The position numbers were made by a program, and so were the translations under genes. A DNA stretch of 25,422 bases from Alphaproteobacteria bacterium UBA3002 (GTDB lineage: Bacteria; Pseudomonadota; Alphaproteobacteria; Rickettsiales; UBA3002): assembly GCA_002346425.1 (NCBI GenBank), contig DDZS01000077.1, positions 15,260 through 40,681 on the forward strand. Direction: 5' to 3'. The notes under the pieces are model-generated. The model ran no database searches, was not told the DNA's origin, and saw nothing but the letters and a program-made list of their open reading frames with translations. Positions 7,313-14,618 of the stretch are shown here, piece after piece (the stretch's first letter is position 1; every line of letters begins with the position of its first letter).

Positions 7313-7405
7313 AAATTCCCTATGCTGAGGCAGCTTACTCTAACTTCGCAGTATCTTAAAGCTTTATCTTCCTACGTTTAAAGTTACCGTAAGACTATAC
7401 ATCTA

Positions 7406-7903
7406 CTACATGAATAAAGTGTAATCGTACTCAGTCTTCGCTAACTCTTCCGAATGCTTGATTACCTCTGCAAGTCGTTGAGCGCATTTTATGGTTACCG
7501 GCATAGTGTTATAGAGCTTCTCTGTATTCCAATTCATTTTGGTTAATCTTAGTATATTCTGACAGCTATCGCTCCACCCGGTATTCCCTATGCTTTTCTT
7601 TAGCAATAATGGATTAGGGATTGCTCTTTTCTCTTTGTAGTAGGGCCATTGTTGGCCGGGCAATTGAACTGCTCCCTGAGTCCATAGAAGCGCCGTTTTA
7701 TTCTCCAAGGGAATATAACTCCCACGTCTGCATGCATTATTGTCTGCTTTATCTTTGGAAGTTATTCTCATTCCCTTCCAGTCATTTTTCTTTTGGATAG
7801 CTAGCAAGCCTATAAAGATGTTATCGGGCGTGAGTCGAGTCTCATTAAGACGTAAATCACCAATGACCTCAAAAACGCGCTGTGTTTTTGGCGGAGCAAA
7901 TCC
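7406..7903 (-). pseudogene. C-terminal stump of a PIWI-domain (prokaryotic Argonaute-like) gene
   Basis: The minus-strand frame open from 7903 to the stop at 7406 reads like the last 165 residues of a PIWI domain: KKNDWKGMRITSKDKAD, then RRGSYIPLENKTALLWTQGAV, then AIPNPLLLKKSIG, ILRLTKMNWN and MPVTIKCAQRLAEVI, ending YDYTLFM. The LWTQG, PNPL, LTKMNWN and LPVTI-A-R blocks in this order are characteristic of prokaryotic Argonautes. There is no start codon with a ribosome site, and the MID domain and most of PIWI are missing. The frame overlaps the 3' end of the RepA-like gene in another register, so a deletion probably joined the two. At the position where cleaving Argonautes have Asp or His (A-D-R) this one has Gln, hinting that the ancestor was already inactive as a slicer. 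A short TTG-started peptide of 133 aa could still be made. Confidence 0.6.
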
Positions 7904-8805
7904 TTATTCTTAGGATATGACCGCACGGTTTCTTTGTGCTTTACACTATCCCTTAATGTTGGCAAGAACGCGGCTTCTCTCTGCGTATTGATATGCAGTT
8001 TATAGTCAAATGTTTCAGACTCATGGTGGCCTTCACGCCCTTTAGTGATTGTTACGCGGCCTATCGCAGTTTTCCTTACTTTATCAATATGCCAAACAAT
8101 ATCGGCCATGCCTTCCAAATCGCCTGCGCCTTTATTGCGTCCTTTTTTAGCGCCTCTGGATTTAGGCGGATGCGTAGTGACTATTGCCAAAAGGCGGTGT
8201 TTTTCTGCCCAAGTTTTTATCCGCCACGCTGTATCGCGCATTTGGCTATTGCTGTTATCATCTGTGAACTCACAGGTTAGCCCCAGCGTATCAAATACGA
8301 CCAATCGCAGTGGGTAATCATAGGATTGAAAGTCAGCAATGTGACTCTCTGCTTGAGTGAGTAGCGTTTCTAAATCTTCTTCAGTGCCGATGTAGTTAGC
8401 CCTCATTTTTATGATGGGCAGTTGGCCAAATGCCCCTGAAAGCTCCTCTTTACCTGCTGCTTGCTCAATGAGATCGTACGCTGCTTTTGCTCGTTTATGG
8501 AAGGTATGATAGCCTTCACCTAACAGAAACAAGGCGCTGGCCTGCTCGGTGGCACACCCGATGGTGTTTTGTTTGAAGGTTGCTCCTTCAAAACTGTTAT
8601 CAGGAGGCAATGCTACTAAGCGGCGCTTGGTGCACAAGCAGGAGGCGATATAGAGCGTTAAAAGGGACTTGCGTGAACCCGGCTCACCCACCAGCACCCA
8701 CAGGCCTGTTTTGGGCGCAAAGCCCTCAAACAAATCTCCCTCAATGCAATCAGCGGGAACCTCATGGCCAATAGTTGCTGTGCCATAAGTAAAGCGGCTA
8801 CCCAT
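7810..8805 (-). CDS. RepA-like AAA ATPase/helicase (AAA_25 type)
   Basis: The 331-residue protein belongs to the RecA-fold RepA/DnaB-like ATPases encoded by plasmids and integrative elements, which load or act as replicative helicase for the excised circle. It has Walker A GEPGSRKS (40-47), Walker B LRLVVFDTLG ending in D172, and the TTHPPKSRG sensor strand (about 210-218). The Walker A is slightly unusual with Arg before the Lys-Ser. The start overlaps the AlpA-type gene by 8 bp. The last 30 or so residues, after SYPKNKD, appear to be an out-of-frame reading of the PIWI remnant. The original C-terminus was therefore probably replaced by a deletion. The nucleotide-binding core is intact, so the ATPase could still work. 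Confidence 0.75.
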   Translation of the reverse strand: MGSRFTYGTATIGHEVPADCIEGDLFEGFAPKTGLWVLVGEPGSRKSLLTLYIASCLCTKRRLVALPPDNSFEGATFKQNTIGCATEQASALFLLGEGYHTFHKRAKAAYDLIEQAAGKEELSGAFGQLPIIKMRANYIGTEEDLETLLTQAESHIADFQSYDYPLRLVVFDTLGLTCEFTDDNSNSQMRDTAWRIKTWAEKHRLLAIVTTHPPKSRGAKKGRNKGAGDLEGMADIVWHIDKVRKTAIGRVTITKGREGHHESETFDYKLHINTQREAAFLPTLRDSVKHKETVRSYPKNKDLLRQKHSAFLRSLVIYVLMRLDSRPITSL

Positions 8806-9013
8806 GGTTTCTCTCCAGTTTAGTGGCTGGTATAGAAGTAGTTGCCCGACTCTCTATCCATTCATCGACTTGGCCTTCAAACCAACCGATAGCGCGTGCG
8901 CCAAGGCTTACAGGTCTTGGAAAAGCGCCTGCATCAATATATCGGTAGATAGTGCTCCTACTTAGCCCCGTGCGTGCCTTTACTTCTGGTAGGCGTATGA
9001 TTCTCTGTGTCAT
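8798..9013 (-). CDS. alpA: AlpA-family DNA-binding protein (excisionase/regulator)
   Basis: This 71-residue protein shows the AlpA signature: RLPEVKARTGLSRSTIYRYI (helix-turn-helix, residues about 7-26), DAGAFPRPVSLGARAIGWF and a closing helix VDEWIESRA. AlpA proteins activate integrase expression or act as directionality factors for excision. It overlaps the ATPase gene downstream (8 bp) and follows the HTH gene by 2 bp, so the three form one leftward operon. Which of the two small HTH proteins is the excisionase cannot be told from sequence. Confidence 0.85.
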   Translation of the reverse strand: MTQRIIRLPEVKARTGLSRSTIYRYIDAGAFPRPVSLGARAIGWFEGQVDEWIESRATTSIPATKLERNHG

Positions 9014-9015
9014 GG

Positions 9016-9258
9016 CTATGCCTCACTTTCATCAGCAAGCACGCCGGATGCACTGTAGGGCTTAGACATGCGGGCCCTAGCCCAAGCGTCAAGATCGCTC
9101 TGGCAATACAGGGGCACGCGACCAGCCTTTTGGAAGATCGGCCCGCCACCCTTACTAGCTAGGCTTGCAAGCCATGCTTGCGAGCAAGAGAAGCCATACA
9201 TTTCTTGAATGTACTTGGCCGCTTCCGGGCGGCGATAGTACGTTTTGGAACCGTTCAT
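9016..9258 (-). CDS. Small helix-turn-helix protein, excisionase-like
   Basis: The 80-residue protein opens with YYRRPEAAKYIQEMYGFSCSQAWLASLASKGGGP, a winged MerR/excisionase-type helix-turn-helix, followed by the beta-hairpin FQKAGRVPLYCQSDLDAWARARM. This is the architecture of element-borne Xis/regulator proteins. It is the first gene of the AlpA-RepA operon. An inverted repeat lies 18-39 bp upstream of its ATG and could be its own operator. Confidence 0.7.
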   Translation of the reverse strand: MNGSKTYYRRPEAAKYIQEMYGFSCSQAWLASLASKGGGPIFQKAGRVPLYCQSDLDAWARARMSKPYSASGVLADESEA

Positions 9259-9275
9259 ATTTCCATCCTTTATGA

Positions 9276-9297
9276 ATTGCTGATGAATTTCAGCAAT
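9276..9297. promoter_or_regulatory. Perfect inverted repeat, candidate operator of the HTH-AlpA-RepA operon
   Basis: ATTGCTGA (9276-9283) and TCAGCAAT (9290-9297) are perfect 8-bp arms around six bases. They lie in the 202-bp gap before the operon's first gene. The remainder of that gap (9298-9460) shows no other gene or motif. Confidence 0.45.
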
Positions 9298-9460
9298 GGA
9301 TAGAATGTTTCAGAAATCTGCCTGCAAAACTGGTCCCGGAAATTTAAGTAATTTGACTATCTGCTTTTTGATGCCATTCGCTCATAGTTTCGTTTTACGG
9401 TTTCGCTATCACTTGCCGTATCAGGCGGGCCAAGAAGATAAGAAGGAACAGATGTTGCGT

Positions 9461-9766
9461 CTAGAACTGCCCAGCCCTAGCACGTCTATTTGTCTTACGC
9501 TTATTAGCTCTTACAGCATTTGCACTATCTTCCATCAGAGCGCTTTCCATAGCTTGCACCTCAAGCATGTGCTCTTGATACTGCTCATCTGTTGAGTAAC
9601 GCTCACGGCTGTCTTTTTCTAAGGTGATATATTTTCTAAGGTCATCTACCGCATACTGAATAGCTGTTTTTAGAGGTATGCCCGCCTTATGAAGATAGTT
9701 AGCTCTATTCTCAATCCACTCGTCACATAGCAGTGTAGGGCCTGATTTTCTGCCACGTTTAGCCAT
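9461..9766 (-). CDS. Small basic protein of unit A, function unknown
   Basis: The 101-residue product is highly charged and helical, with basic ends (AKRGRKSGP at the N-terminus, RANKRKTNRRARAGQF at the C-terminus) and an acidic middle. The N-terminal part (WIENRANYLHKAGIPLKTAIQYAVDDLRKYI) could be a small DNA-binding fold, but I cannot assign a family. The ATG follows by two bases the stop (9769-9771) that the integrase would have without its early termination, so the two were probably translationally coupled. Confidence 0.5.
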   Translation of the reverse strand: MAKRGRKSGPTLLCDEWIENRANYLHKAGIPLKTAIQYAVDDLRKYITLEKDSRERYSTDEQYQEHMLEVQAMESALMEDSANAVRANKRKTNRRARAGQF

Positions 9767-9801
9767 CGCTATTTCATCCCTGCTTTTTGAAGATAATCAC
9801 C

Positions 9802-10957
9802 TCACCACTGCATCATTATGCCTCGCTCTTCGCGGTATAGGGCGCGATTGTATGCGGCGCGGATTTTATTGCGCTCTACATGCGCTAGCTGCATTTCTAT
9901 ATGATCTGAAGGGAAGCTGTTTTCATTTAGTATAGTTGAAGCTGTAGCCCTCATACCATGTGGCGTGGCTGTTTCACCGTAACCAAGGATTTTGAGGCAT
10001 TTGATAAGCGTTACATCAGAGATAGGGGTTTTTGATGTTCTTGCGGCCCGGAAAAAGGATTTCATAATTACCGCTGATTTGCTTGATCTCTGCAATCACT
10101 GCAAGTGACTGCTTTGACAACGGCACGATATGATCGCGCTTCATTTTCATGCGTGAGGCGGGGATACGCCATTCTGCCTTCTTTTCGTCTATCTCCTCCC
10201 ACCTTGCGCCGCGTAACTCGCCGGGGCGCACAAACGTGAGCATGAGCAGCTTCATGGCCAACATGACAAGTTTGCCACCGCTATAGGCTTCTAGTTTCTT
10301 CAGAAAGTCTGGTAGTTCTTTTTCCTTCAGGCAGGCGCGATGTTGTACGCCCTTGGTTTGTACGACCTTAGCCAAGCCCATAGCAGGGTTAGATTCGCAT
10401 AAGCCTTTTAGTAATGCGTAGTCAAAGATAGCTGCACAATACTGGCCAATGCGCTTGGCTACGTCTAATGCGCCGCGCTGCTCAATATTTTGTAGGATAT
10501 GCAGTACTTCTTGCCGGGAAATCTTATTGATTGCCTGCTTACCTATGATGGGGAATGCATCAAGCTCAAGCCTGCTTAGTACGTTGGCTTTGTGCTTCTC
10601 TGCCCAGTTCTGCTTAGTATGCCACTCACGCGCAATTGCCTCAAAGCTGTTGCGATTCTCGTACTGCCGCTTGATGCGCGTTTGCTTCTTGTGCTCATTA
10701 GGTGCAATGCCTTCATCCACTAGCTTCTTAAGCTCATCGCGCTTTGCGCGGGCTTGCACCATGCTTACATCGCCCAGCTTACCTATGGTGTAAATGTTCC
10801 AATGGCCATTCAGGAAATAGTGATATTGCCACACTTTCGTACCGCTAGGGCGTATCTGTAACTTAAGGCCATCACCGTCATGTAGCCTGTAATCCTTGTC
10901 ACGCGGCTTAGCTGCAAGCAAATCAGCATTGGTAAGTTTCTTGACGATCTTAGGCAT
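9802..10957 (-). pseudogene. int: Unit A tyrosine integrase (P4 type) with a frameshift and an early stop
   Basis: This is a P4-family tyrosine recombinase closely related to the intact one at 23977-25218. The ATG at 10957 (MPKIVKKLTNADLL) gives the usual start. The N-terminal arm-binding domain, core-binding domain (WAEKHKANVLSRLE) and RPGELRGARW box are in one frame, which ends at 10016 as NIKNPYL. The remaining catalytic part (ISDVTLIKCL, HGMR, LAHVE, AAYNRA) is in another frame. One surplus base in the 9-base run at 10025-10033 accounts for the shift; removing it yields NIKNPISDV, matching the relative. All five catalytic positions survive. The gene then stops at MMQW where the relative has MMQWW: a TGG-to-TGA change would explain it, because ten sense codons (GDYLQKAGMK) follow before a second stop at 9769. 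The shift could also be a sequencing error in the homopolymer. Confidence 0.85.
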
Positions 10958-10970
10958 ATCCCATCCCCTT

Positions 10971-11034
10971 TTAAGGTACATGGCGTACCTTAACCTGTAC
11001 CTTAAAAAACTCAGGATTTTATGATATACCTTAA
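10971..11034. repeat. Right arm sites of unit A (TACCTTAA array)
   Basis: TACCTTAA occurs at 10986-10993, 10998-11005 and 11027-11034, with an inverted copy at 10971-10978. The first two direct copies are 12 bp apart. The block at 10985-11008 is repeated exactly at the left end of the unit (3530-3553). It also covers the integrase promoter region, so self-repression is plausible. Confidence 0.65.
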
Positions 11035-11117
11035 AAACTTATGGGACAAGCGCATCGCGCAAAGCGCTGTTTTTGCTTAGTTTTTGGTGATTTATGGGAT
11101 GCTATGGAAAGTGGTGT

Positions 11118-11135
11118 TAGTTGCGGGGGTAGGAT
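11118..11135. repeat. Attachment site copy (junction of units A and B)
   Basis: The 18-mer differs from the tRNA end at one base (A at 11119). The 16-bp core at 11120-11135 is perfect. The upstream bases also resemble those before the tRNA copy (GGTGTT in both). Confidence 0.85.
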
Positions 11136-11193
11136 GTAGTAACTTAGCCTATTTACCTGATATCATTATGAAATTATGGTTCGGTTCTGAAAT

Positions 11194-11213
11194 AAACCGT
11201 CTAGGAAACCGTC
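11194..11213. repeat. Left arm sites of unit B (AAACCGTC x2)
   Basis: Copies at 11194-11201 and 11206-11213 are 12 bp apart, the same octamer and spacing as beside the integrase at 25237-25268. The second copy touches the stop codon of the immunity-like gene. Confidence 0.65.
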
Positions 11214-11493
11214 AGGAATTGAGTGCTGAGTGTATAAGTCGGGCGGCTGTTTCCAGATGCGGAATCCGCAGTGCCATTTCTTCTTCGCCTAGTTCAAAGC
11301 TGCGCACCCAGATGAGAGAAAGCAGCGCGAGTATGTCTGCCTCGCTTGTGGTGCCATACTCCGGAGCCTCAAGACATGCTGCCAGCTGCGCCGCCTCATC
11401 GGCATACTCATCATCAGGCGCACCAGAAGCTATCAGACCTTCGATGTCTTCCGCTATGAGGATGGTATTAATTTTGTCTATTTGATAATTCAT
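11212..11493 (-). CDS. Probable immunity protein of the MuF toxin
   Basis: This 93-residue acidic, all-helical protein (for example AEDIEGLIASGAPDDEYADEAAQLAACLEAPEYG) has no recognisable family. Its ATG overlaps the toxin's stop as ATGA, so it is translated right after the toxin. Size, acidity and coupling to a polymorphic toxin are the usual marks of an immunity protein. The assignment rests on this context alone. It is the last gene before the left end of unit B, with its stop codon against the arm sites. Confidence 0.55.
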   Translation of the reverse strand: MNYQIDKINTILIAEDIEGLIASGAPDDEYADEAAQLAACLEAPEYGTTSEADILALLSLIWVRSFELGEEEMALRIPHLETAARLIHSALNS

Positions 11494-12191
11494 CGTATGC
11501 CCTTCACATTACGGAATACCGTAATTATTTTGCCCGCGTTTCTTCCTTCAGTCTCAATCACAACGGTGACGCCATTCTTTCCGTGGTAGCGGTGCTGCAG
11601 CGTGCCATATCTGCCTGTTTTTGTCGTTATATTTCCTGTTCTCTTCGCAGTCCTTATGGCTGCACGTATTTCAGACGGTTTGATGTTGCGTTGAGTCTGA
11701 CGTATTGCGCCGTGCCCGGTTGCTTCTATCACTTTGTTGATTCTTGCTCCGCCGGTCATTCTGCCCAGTACTCTGGAAGCAAGTTGCAAGGCGCCTCTGC
11801 CAACCTTTAGGAGAGGTAATAAAATCAGCTCAGGATACACCGGCTCAATGGGTGGGTCGTAAATAACGGGTTCATCAATCGGCTCAGCAAAGCACCGGCA
11901 ATTATGGTCTTCGCCCGGATGGCCTGTCGGTGGTGGTTCATCCCATGAAAAGATTCTGCCATCATTGACGGCATGTGAGGAACGCACCTTTTCATCGCCA
12001 ACTGTGCGCCAGATGTATCTGCCGGTTTGTGCGGCCTTCATTGCGGTATGAACTGCAGTCATCTGTTCATCAACAGCCTTCAGCTCTCTGGCCCAAAGCA
12101 GCTCACCATGCATGATGCAGTCCCTTAGCAAATGCTGATTGTGCAATGCCGTTTCATAGAGCTGTATTAGTTGGGCAGAATTGTTCCTCAT
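11490..12191 (-). CDS. MuF-domain polymorphic toxin with a C-terminal BECR/DUF4258-like nuclease domain
   Basis: Residues about 58-105 are the C-terminal part of a Mu gpF/SPP1 gp7 head-morphogenesis domain: RYIWRTVGDEKVRSSH, GRIFSWDEPP and HPGEDHNCRCFAEPI, with the conserved D66, H73, W83, C98 and C100. Phage MuF proteins can carry toxin domains at their C-terminus. Here a proline-rich linker (about 105-122) leads to a 75-residue tail with GHGAIRQTQR, IRAAIRTAKRTGNI and GVTVVIETEGRNAGKIITVFR. Helices followed by a short sheet with H160 and conserved Arg/Thr resemble DUF4258 or BECR-fold RNase toxins. No other phage structural gene is nearby, so the MuF part is probably a free-standing delivery or trafficking module. 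The protein starts 53 bp after the Fic gene and is followed by a coupled immunity-like gene. The target (probably RNA) is inferred. Confidence 0.65.
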   Translation of the reverse strand: MRNNSAQLIQLYETALHNQHLLRDCIMHGELLWARELKAVDEQMTAVHTAMKAAQTGRYIWRTVGDEKVRSSHAVNDGRIFSWDEPPPTGHPGEDHNCRCFAEPIDEPVIYDPPIEPVYPELILLPLLKVGRGALQLASRVLGRMTGGARINKVIEATGHGAIRQTQRNIKPSEIRAAIRTAKRTGNITTKTGRYGTLQHRYHGKNGVTVVIETEGRNAGKIITVFRNVKGIR

Positions 12192-12244
12192 GCCCCAAGC
12201 ATATACGTGGCGGGGGACTCAGGAAGGGAGGAAACGCGGATGAA

Positions 12245-13435
12245 TTATTCCTTTTCCGGGAATAATCCCGGCATCCATTGCCCGGCCAGGCTGGCGGGGA
12301 ACACTAAACGCAGCGGAGCGCGCGTGCTTTCAGAGCGTATGACGCCTTCTTCCAATAGTGACGATACAATCCTGCGGCCTTGCCGGTCGCCAAGCCCGAC
12401 AACATCCGCTACTTCACCGCGTGGCAGTTCGCCGCGATAGAGAATGGCATCGAGAATGGCGCCAGACTTTGGCGGAAGCCTGTCGAGTGCAATCGCATCC
12501 GCTGCCCATTTTTGTATGCGGGTGCGAAGCGTCTTTGGCTGAATCAGTGCTTCCATAAACTTCACTTGGTCGATACAGGTTTCGAGGAAAAATTTTGCAA
12601 AGGCTGCCAGCGATTCTTCGCTTAAAGTTCCACGACCATCTAAATCATTACGCCGAGGTAAATCGCATGATGCCAGGTGGCCTTTATAGCTTTCGACGTT
12701 CCGTGCCAGACCACGCGCTACCGACCAGATGGCGCCCGTATCGAGGGTATCCAGTAAAACGGCATGCGACATCAGCCGTGCGACCCTGCCATTCCCATCG
12801 AGAAAAGGGTGAATCCACAGCAGGCGATGATGCGCACAGGCGGCCGCTAGTACTGTTTCAGTTTTGCCAAGCTTAGAATAGGCGGTTTCAAAGCGCCCCA
12901 TGAATGCAGAAACAGCTTCAGGGCTAACGGCCACATGCCTGCCGACCTGCACATCATGCTTGCGATATTCTCCGGCTATCACACGTAACTTTTCTTTAGT
13001 AGTCGGGTGCTCAACCCACAAAAGCTCTTCCGGCAGCAGTTCGCAGAATTTTTCATGCATCATGCGGATAGCTTCTTCGGTCAACGCTTTCCCTTTGATG
13101 GCGCCGCTATCTATCCATGCCTGGACAGTAATGTGCGCTTTAGCCTCCAGCTGTAAATCACGCTGATGCGGATTGTCGCTGAAGTCTTCCTTCAGGGCTC
13201 GTTCGATATCAATGGGGTGGGTATTATGCCCTTCAATGAGATTGCTGTAGTAGCAATTCATCGAGCGAACGAGGTCGGATAGCGAGCCTGCAACATGTTC
13301 GGGCAGGCTATGTAGTAAGGCAGACGACTTCTGGGCCAGCTCTACGGTCAGGTCGGTCAACTCGCCACGTAGCTTAGAGCCTTCTGAGACCATCAAAGGC
13401 TCCATAAGCCCCAAAGATTCACTGTATTCCGCCAC
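12245..13435 (-). CDS. Fic-family AMP-transferase with C-terminal winged helix
   Basis: The 396-residue protein has the Fic motif HPFLDGNGR at 209-217, complete with the catalytic His, Asp and Arg, so it should transfer AMP (or a related nucleotide) to hydroxyl side chains of a protein target. The sequence SNLIEGH (64-70) fits the inhibitory-helix motif (S/T)xxxE(G/N). The enzyme should therefore be autoinhibited through its own N-terminus (class II). Residues about 325-375 form a winged-helix (SGAILDAILYRGELPRGEVADVVGLGDRQGRRIV), common in Fic proteins that bind DNA or self-regulate. It is transcribed leftward ahead of the MuF toxin. Its upstream region contains a palindrome and ATGTCCGGTT repeats. 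No separate antitoxin is visible, consistent with the internal inhibitory motif. Confidence 0.9.
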   Translation of the reverse strand: MAEYSESLGLMEPLMVSEGSKLRGELTDLTVELAQKSSALLHSLPEHVAGSLSDLVRSMNCYYSNLIEGHNTHPIDIERALKEDFSDNPHQRDLQLEAKAHITVQAWIDSGAIKGKALTEEAIRMMHEKFCELLPEELLWVEHPTTKEKLRVIAGEYRKHDVQVGRHVAVSPEAVSAFMGRFETAYSKLGKTETVLAAACAHHRLLWIHPFLDGNGRVARLMSHAVLLDTLDTGAIWSVARGLARNVESYKGHLASCDLPRRNDLDGRGTLSEESLAAFAKFFLETCIDQVKFMEALIQPKTLRTRIQKWAADAIALDRLPPKSGAILDAILYRGELPRGEVADVVGLGDRQGRRIVSSLLEEGVIRSESTRAPLRLVFPASLAGQWMPGLFPEKE

Positions 13436-13439
13436 TTAA

Positions 13440-13552
13440 ATGTCCGCTTCCATGTCCGGTTAAGTGTGTAAGTATACACACTGTATATCAAAGAGTTGGA
13501 AAAAAACAAGTTATGCTAGATGGCTGCAACATGTCCGGTTCAATGTCCGGTT
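13440..13552. repeat. Two pairs of ATGTCCGGTT repeats flanking a palindrome
   Basis: ATGTCCGSTT occurs at 13440-13449 and 13452-13461, and again at 13531-13540 and 13543-13552. Within each pair the spacing is exactly 12 bp. Between the pairs is GTGTGTA-AGTA-TACACAC (13464-13481), a perfect 7-bp inverted repeat just upstream of fic. The palindrome is a good operator candidate. The 12-bp phasing equals that of the arm sites of units A and B, so the decamers could be fossil integrase arm sites. They could equally be binding sites of a regulator of fic. Confidence 0.5.
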
Positions 13553-13559
13553 GCTCTGT

Positions 13560-14555
13560 TTAATTTGCTGGCCAGAATACTCTGGTAAGAGGAATTAGTG
13601 CCATGCTGTCAGTGTCCATAGTTTCATAGTTTTCTAGTACAATGCTGACTAAATCATCAATATCGACAAGCGTTAGAGGAATAGTTGCTCTTTCCGCTTC
13701 GTATTTTGCATCTTTGGTAAAACCACCCGTACTAACATATAGCCCTTTGTCATCTTTATGACGCCCGCCAAGAAAGCTTCGGATTTCTTGAGAACCCATT
13801 GCTCCTTTGCGATGCTTCACTTCTACGACTATGCGAGGTTGCTCAAATCCCAAACCGTCTGGTGATGCAACAATATCTTTTCCTCGGTCTGAGCCGGAAG
13901 GAGAAACGCGCGTTTTGTATCCCATAGCGCGCAATACGCCAGCGACCAATTCTTCCATTTCATCCCAGCCTAAGCCCATTATTCGGTCTTTTATGAGCTC
14001 TCTGGCTTTAATTTGAACGCTATCGGCTGTTTGTTCTGCTTTTTCATCCTCCGCATCATCTCGCGGAGAGGAGAGTGTTGACATAGGTTTCCCCTGCAAT
14101 ATTGCGTGTATTTCTGCGACGGCAAAGTCAGGGACTTTAAAGATAGTCAATGTGGAGCCAAGTGAGTTTCTGGTTTTTAGTGATAAATCATCCCGGTTAA
14201 TTGGATTGGGGCGCCATGCGACAGTCCGCGTGTTGCTGAATTCTTTAATGGCACTTTCTTGGTACTGGTGTTCTCCGCTTATCTCTCCAACATAATACTG
14301 ACGAGCCGCTGAATCGTAAGTAATAACGGTGTCTCCGGTTTTGATGATGTTTACAAATTTCCACAGCTGGCTCACCGAACTACGTACAGCACCGTCTTTC
14401 AGATTAGGCCAACATTCTATTACGGCGGCCTCTAAAGCTTTTTTATCAGTAAACTGAGAGACATTCATTTGAAGTTCATCCCAGCCGATAGCCACAATGT
14501 TTTGCTCTAGAAAATCGCTAGCATATTTTCCGCCGCTGCTTCTTACCATCCACAT
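13560..14555 (-). CDS. Mrr-type (type IV-like) restriction endonuclease
   Basis: The 331-residue protein has an N-terminal domain (about 1-155, MWMVRSSGGKYASDFL... FVNIIKTGDTVITY) of the PUA/EVE-like sort found on modification-dependent nucleases. A charged linker follows (about 160-180). The C-terminal Mrr catalytic domain has GSDRGKDI with D227, then VVEVKHRK with E245 and K247, and Q256 in the following helix. The DRGKD...EVK arrangement is the PD-(D/E)XK active site of Mrr enzymes, which cut DNA carrying foreign methylation. It reads leftward, divergent from the DUF4145 gene with 63 bp between the starts. It is likely a free-standing defence gene in this island. The modified base it recognises cannot be predicted. 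Confidence 0.85.
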   Translation of the reverse strand: MWMVRSSGGKYASDFLEQNIVAIGWDELQMNVSQFTDKKALEAAVIECWPNLKDGAVRSSVSQLWKFVNIIKTGDTVITYDSAARQYYVGEISGEHQYQESAIKEFSNTRTVAWRPNPINRDDLSLKTRNSLGSTLTIFKVPDFAVAEIHAILQGKPMSTLSSPRDDAEDEKAEQTADSVQIKARELIKDRIMGLGWDEMEELVAGVLRAMGYKTRVSPSGSDRGKDIVASPDGLGFEQPRIVVEVKHRKGAMGSQEIRSFLGGRHKDDKGLYVSTGGFTKDAKYEAERATIPLTLVDIDDLVSIVLENYETMDTDSMALIPLTRVFWPAN

Positions 14556-14618
14556 AACTAAATTTCCTTAGTATTAAATTACTTTCCGTCATCACGAAAA
14601 TATGAAATTTGTTCTAAT

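Larger units (their letters stand above)
3453..11135. mobile_element. Unit A: integrative element with RepA-like ATPase and a restriction-modification cassette
   Basis: The unit is bounded by TGGTTGCGGGGGTAGGAT at 3453 and a one-mismatch copy at 11118. TACCTTAA octamers spaced 12 bp apart lie inside both ends. All genes read leftward: integrase (broken), a 101-aa protein, HTH protein, AlpA-type protein, RepA-like ATPase, PIWI remnant, methyltransferase, endonuclease, membrane protein. The maintenance genes cluster by the integrase and the cargo lies at the far end, the usual plan of satellite-like integrative elements. The integrase lesions suggest the unit is now stuck unless rescued in trans. 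Confidence 0.75.

Noticed and set aside
9296..9595. Rightward 99-codon frame opposite the small unit A gene
   Set aside because: It is antisense to the better supported 101-aa gene and its translation has no domain-like composition. The ATG lies inside the operator region without a ribosome site.
11049..11075. Rho-independent terminator (AGCGC...GCGCT then GTTTTT) near the unit A/B junction
   Set aside because: The stem is only five base pairs and no rightward gene precedes it.
11490..12191. Interpretation of the MuF-domain gene as part of a prophage
   Set aside because: No portal, capsid, terminase or tail gene occurs anywhere in the window. The C-terminal toxin-like domain explains the gene better.
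13440..13552. Short CRISPR-like array from the ATGTCCGGTT repeats
   Set aside because: Units are 10 bp with 2-bp gaps and there are only four copies. No Cas gene is present, and the spacing fits protein-binding sites.
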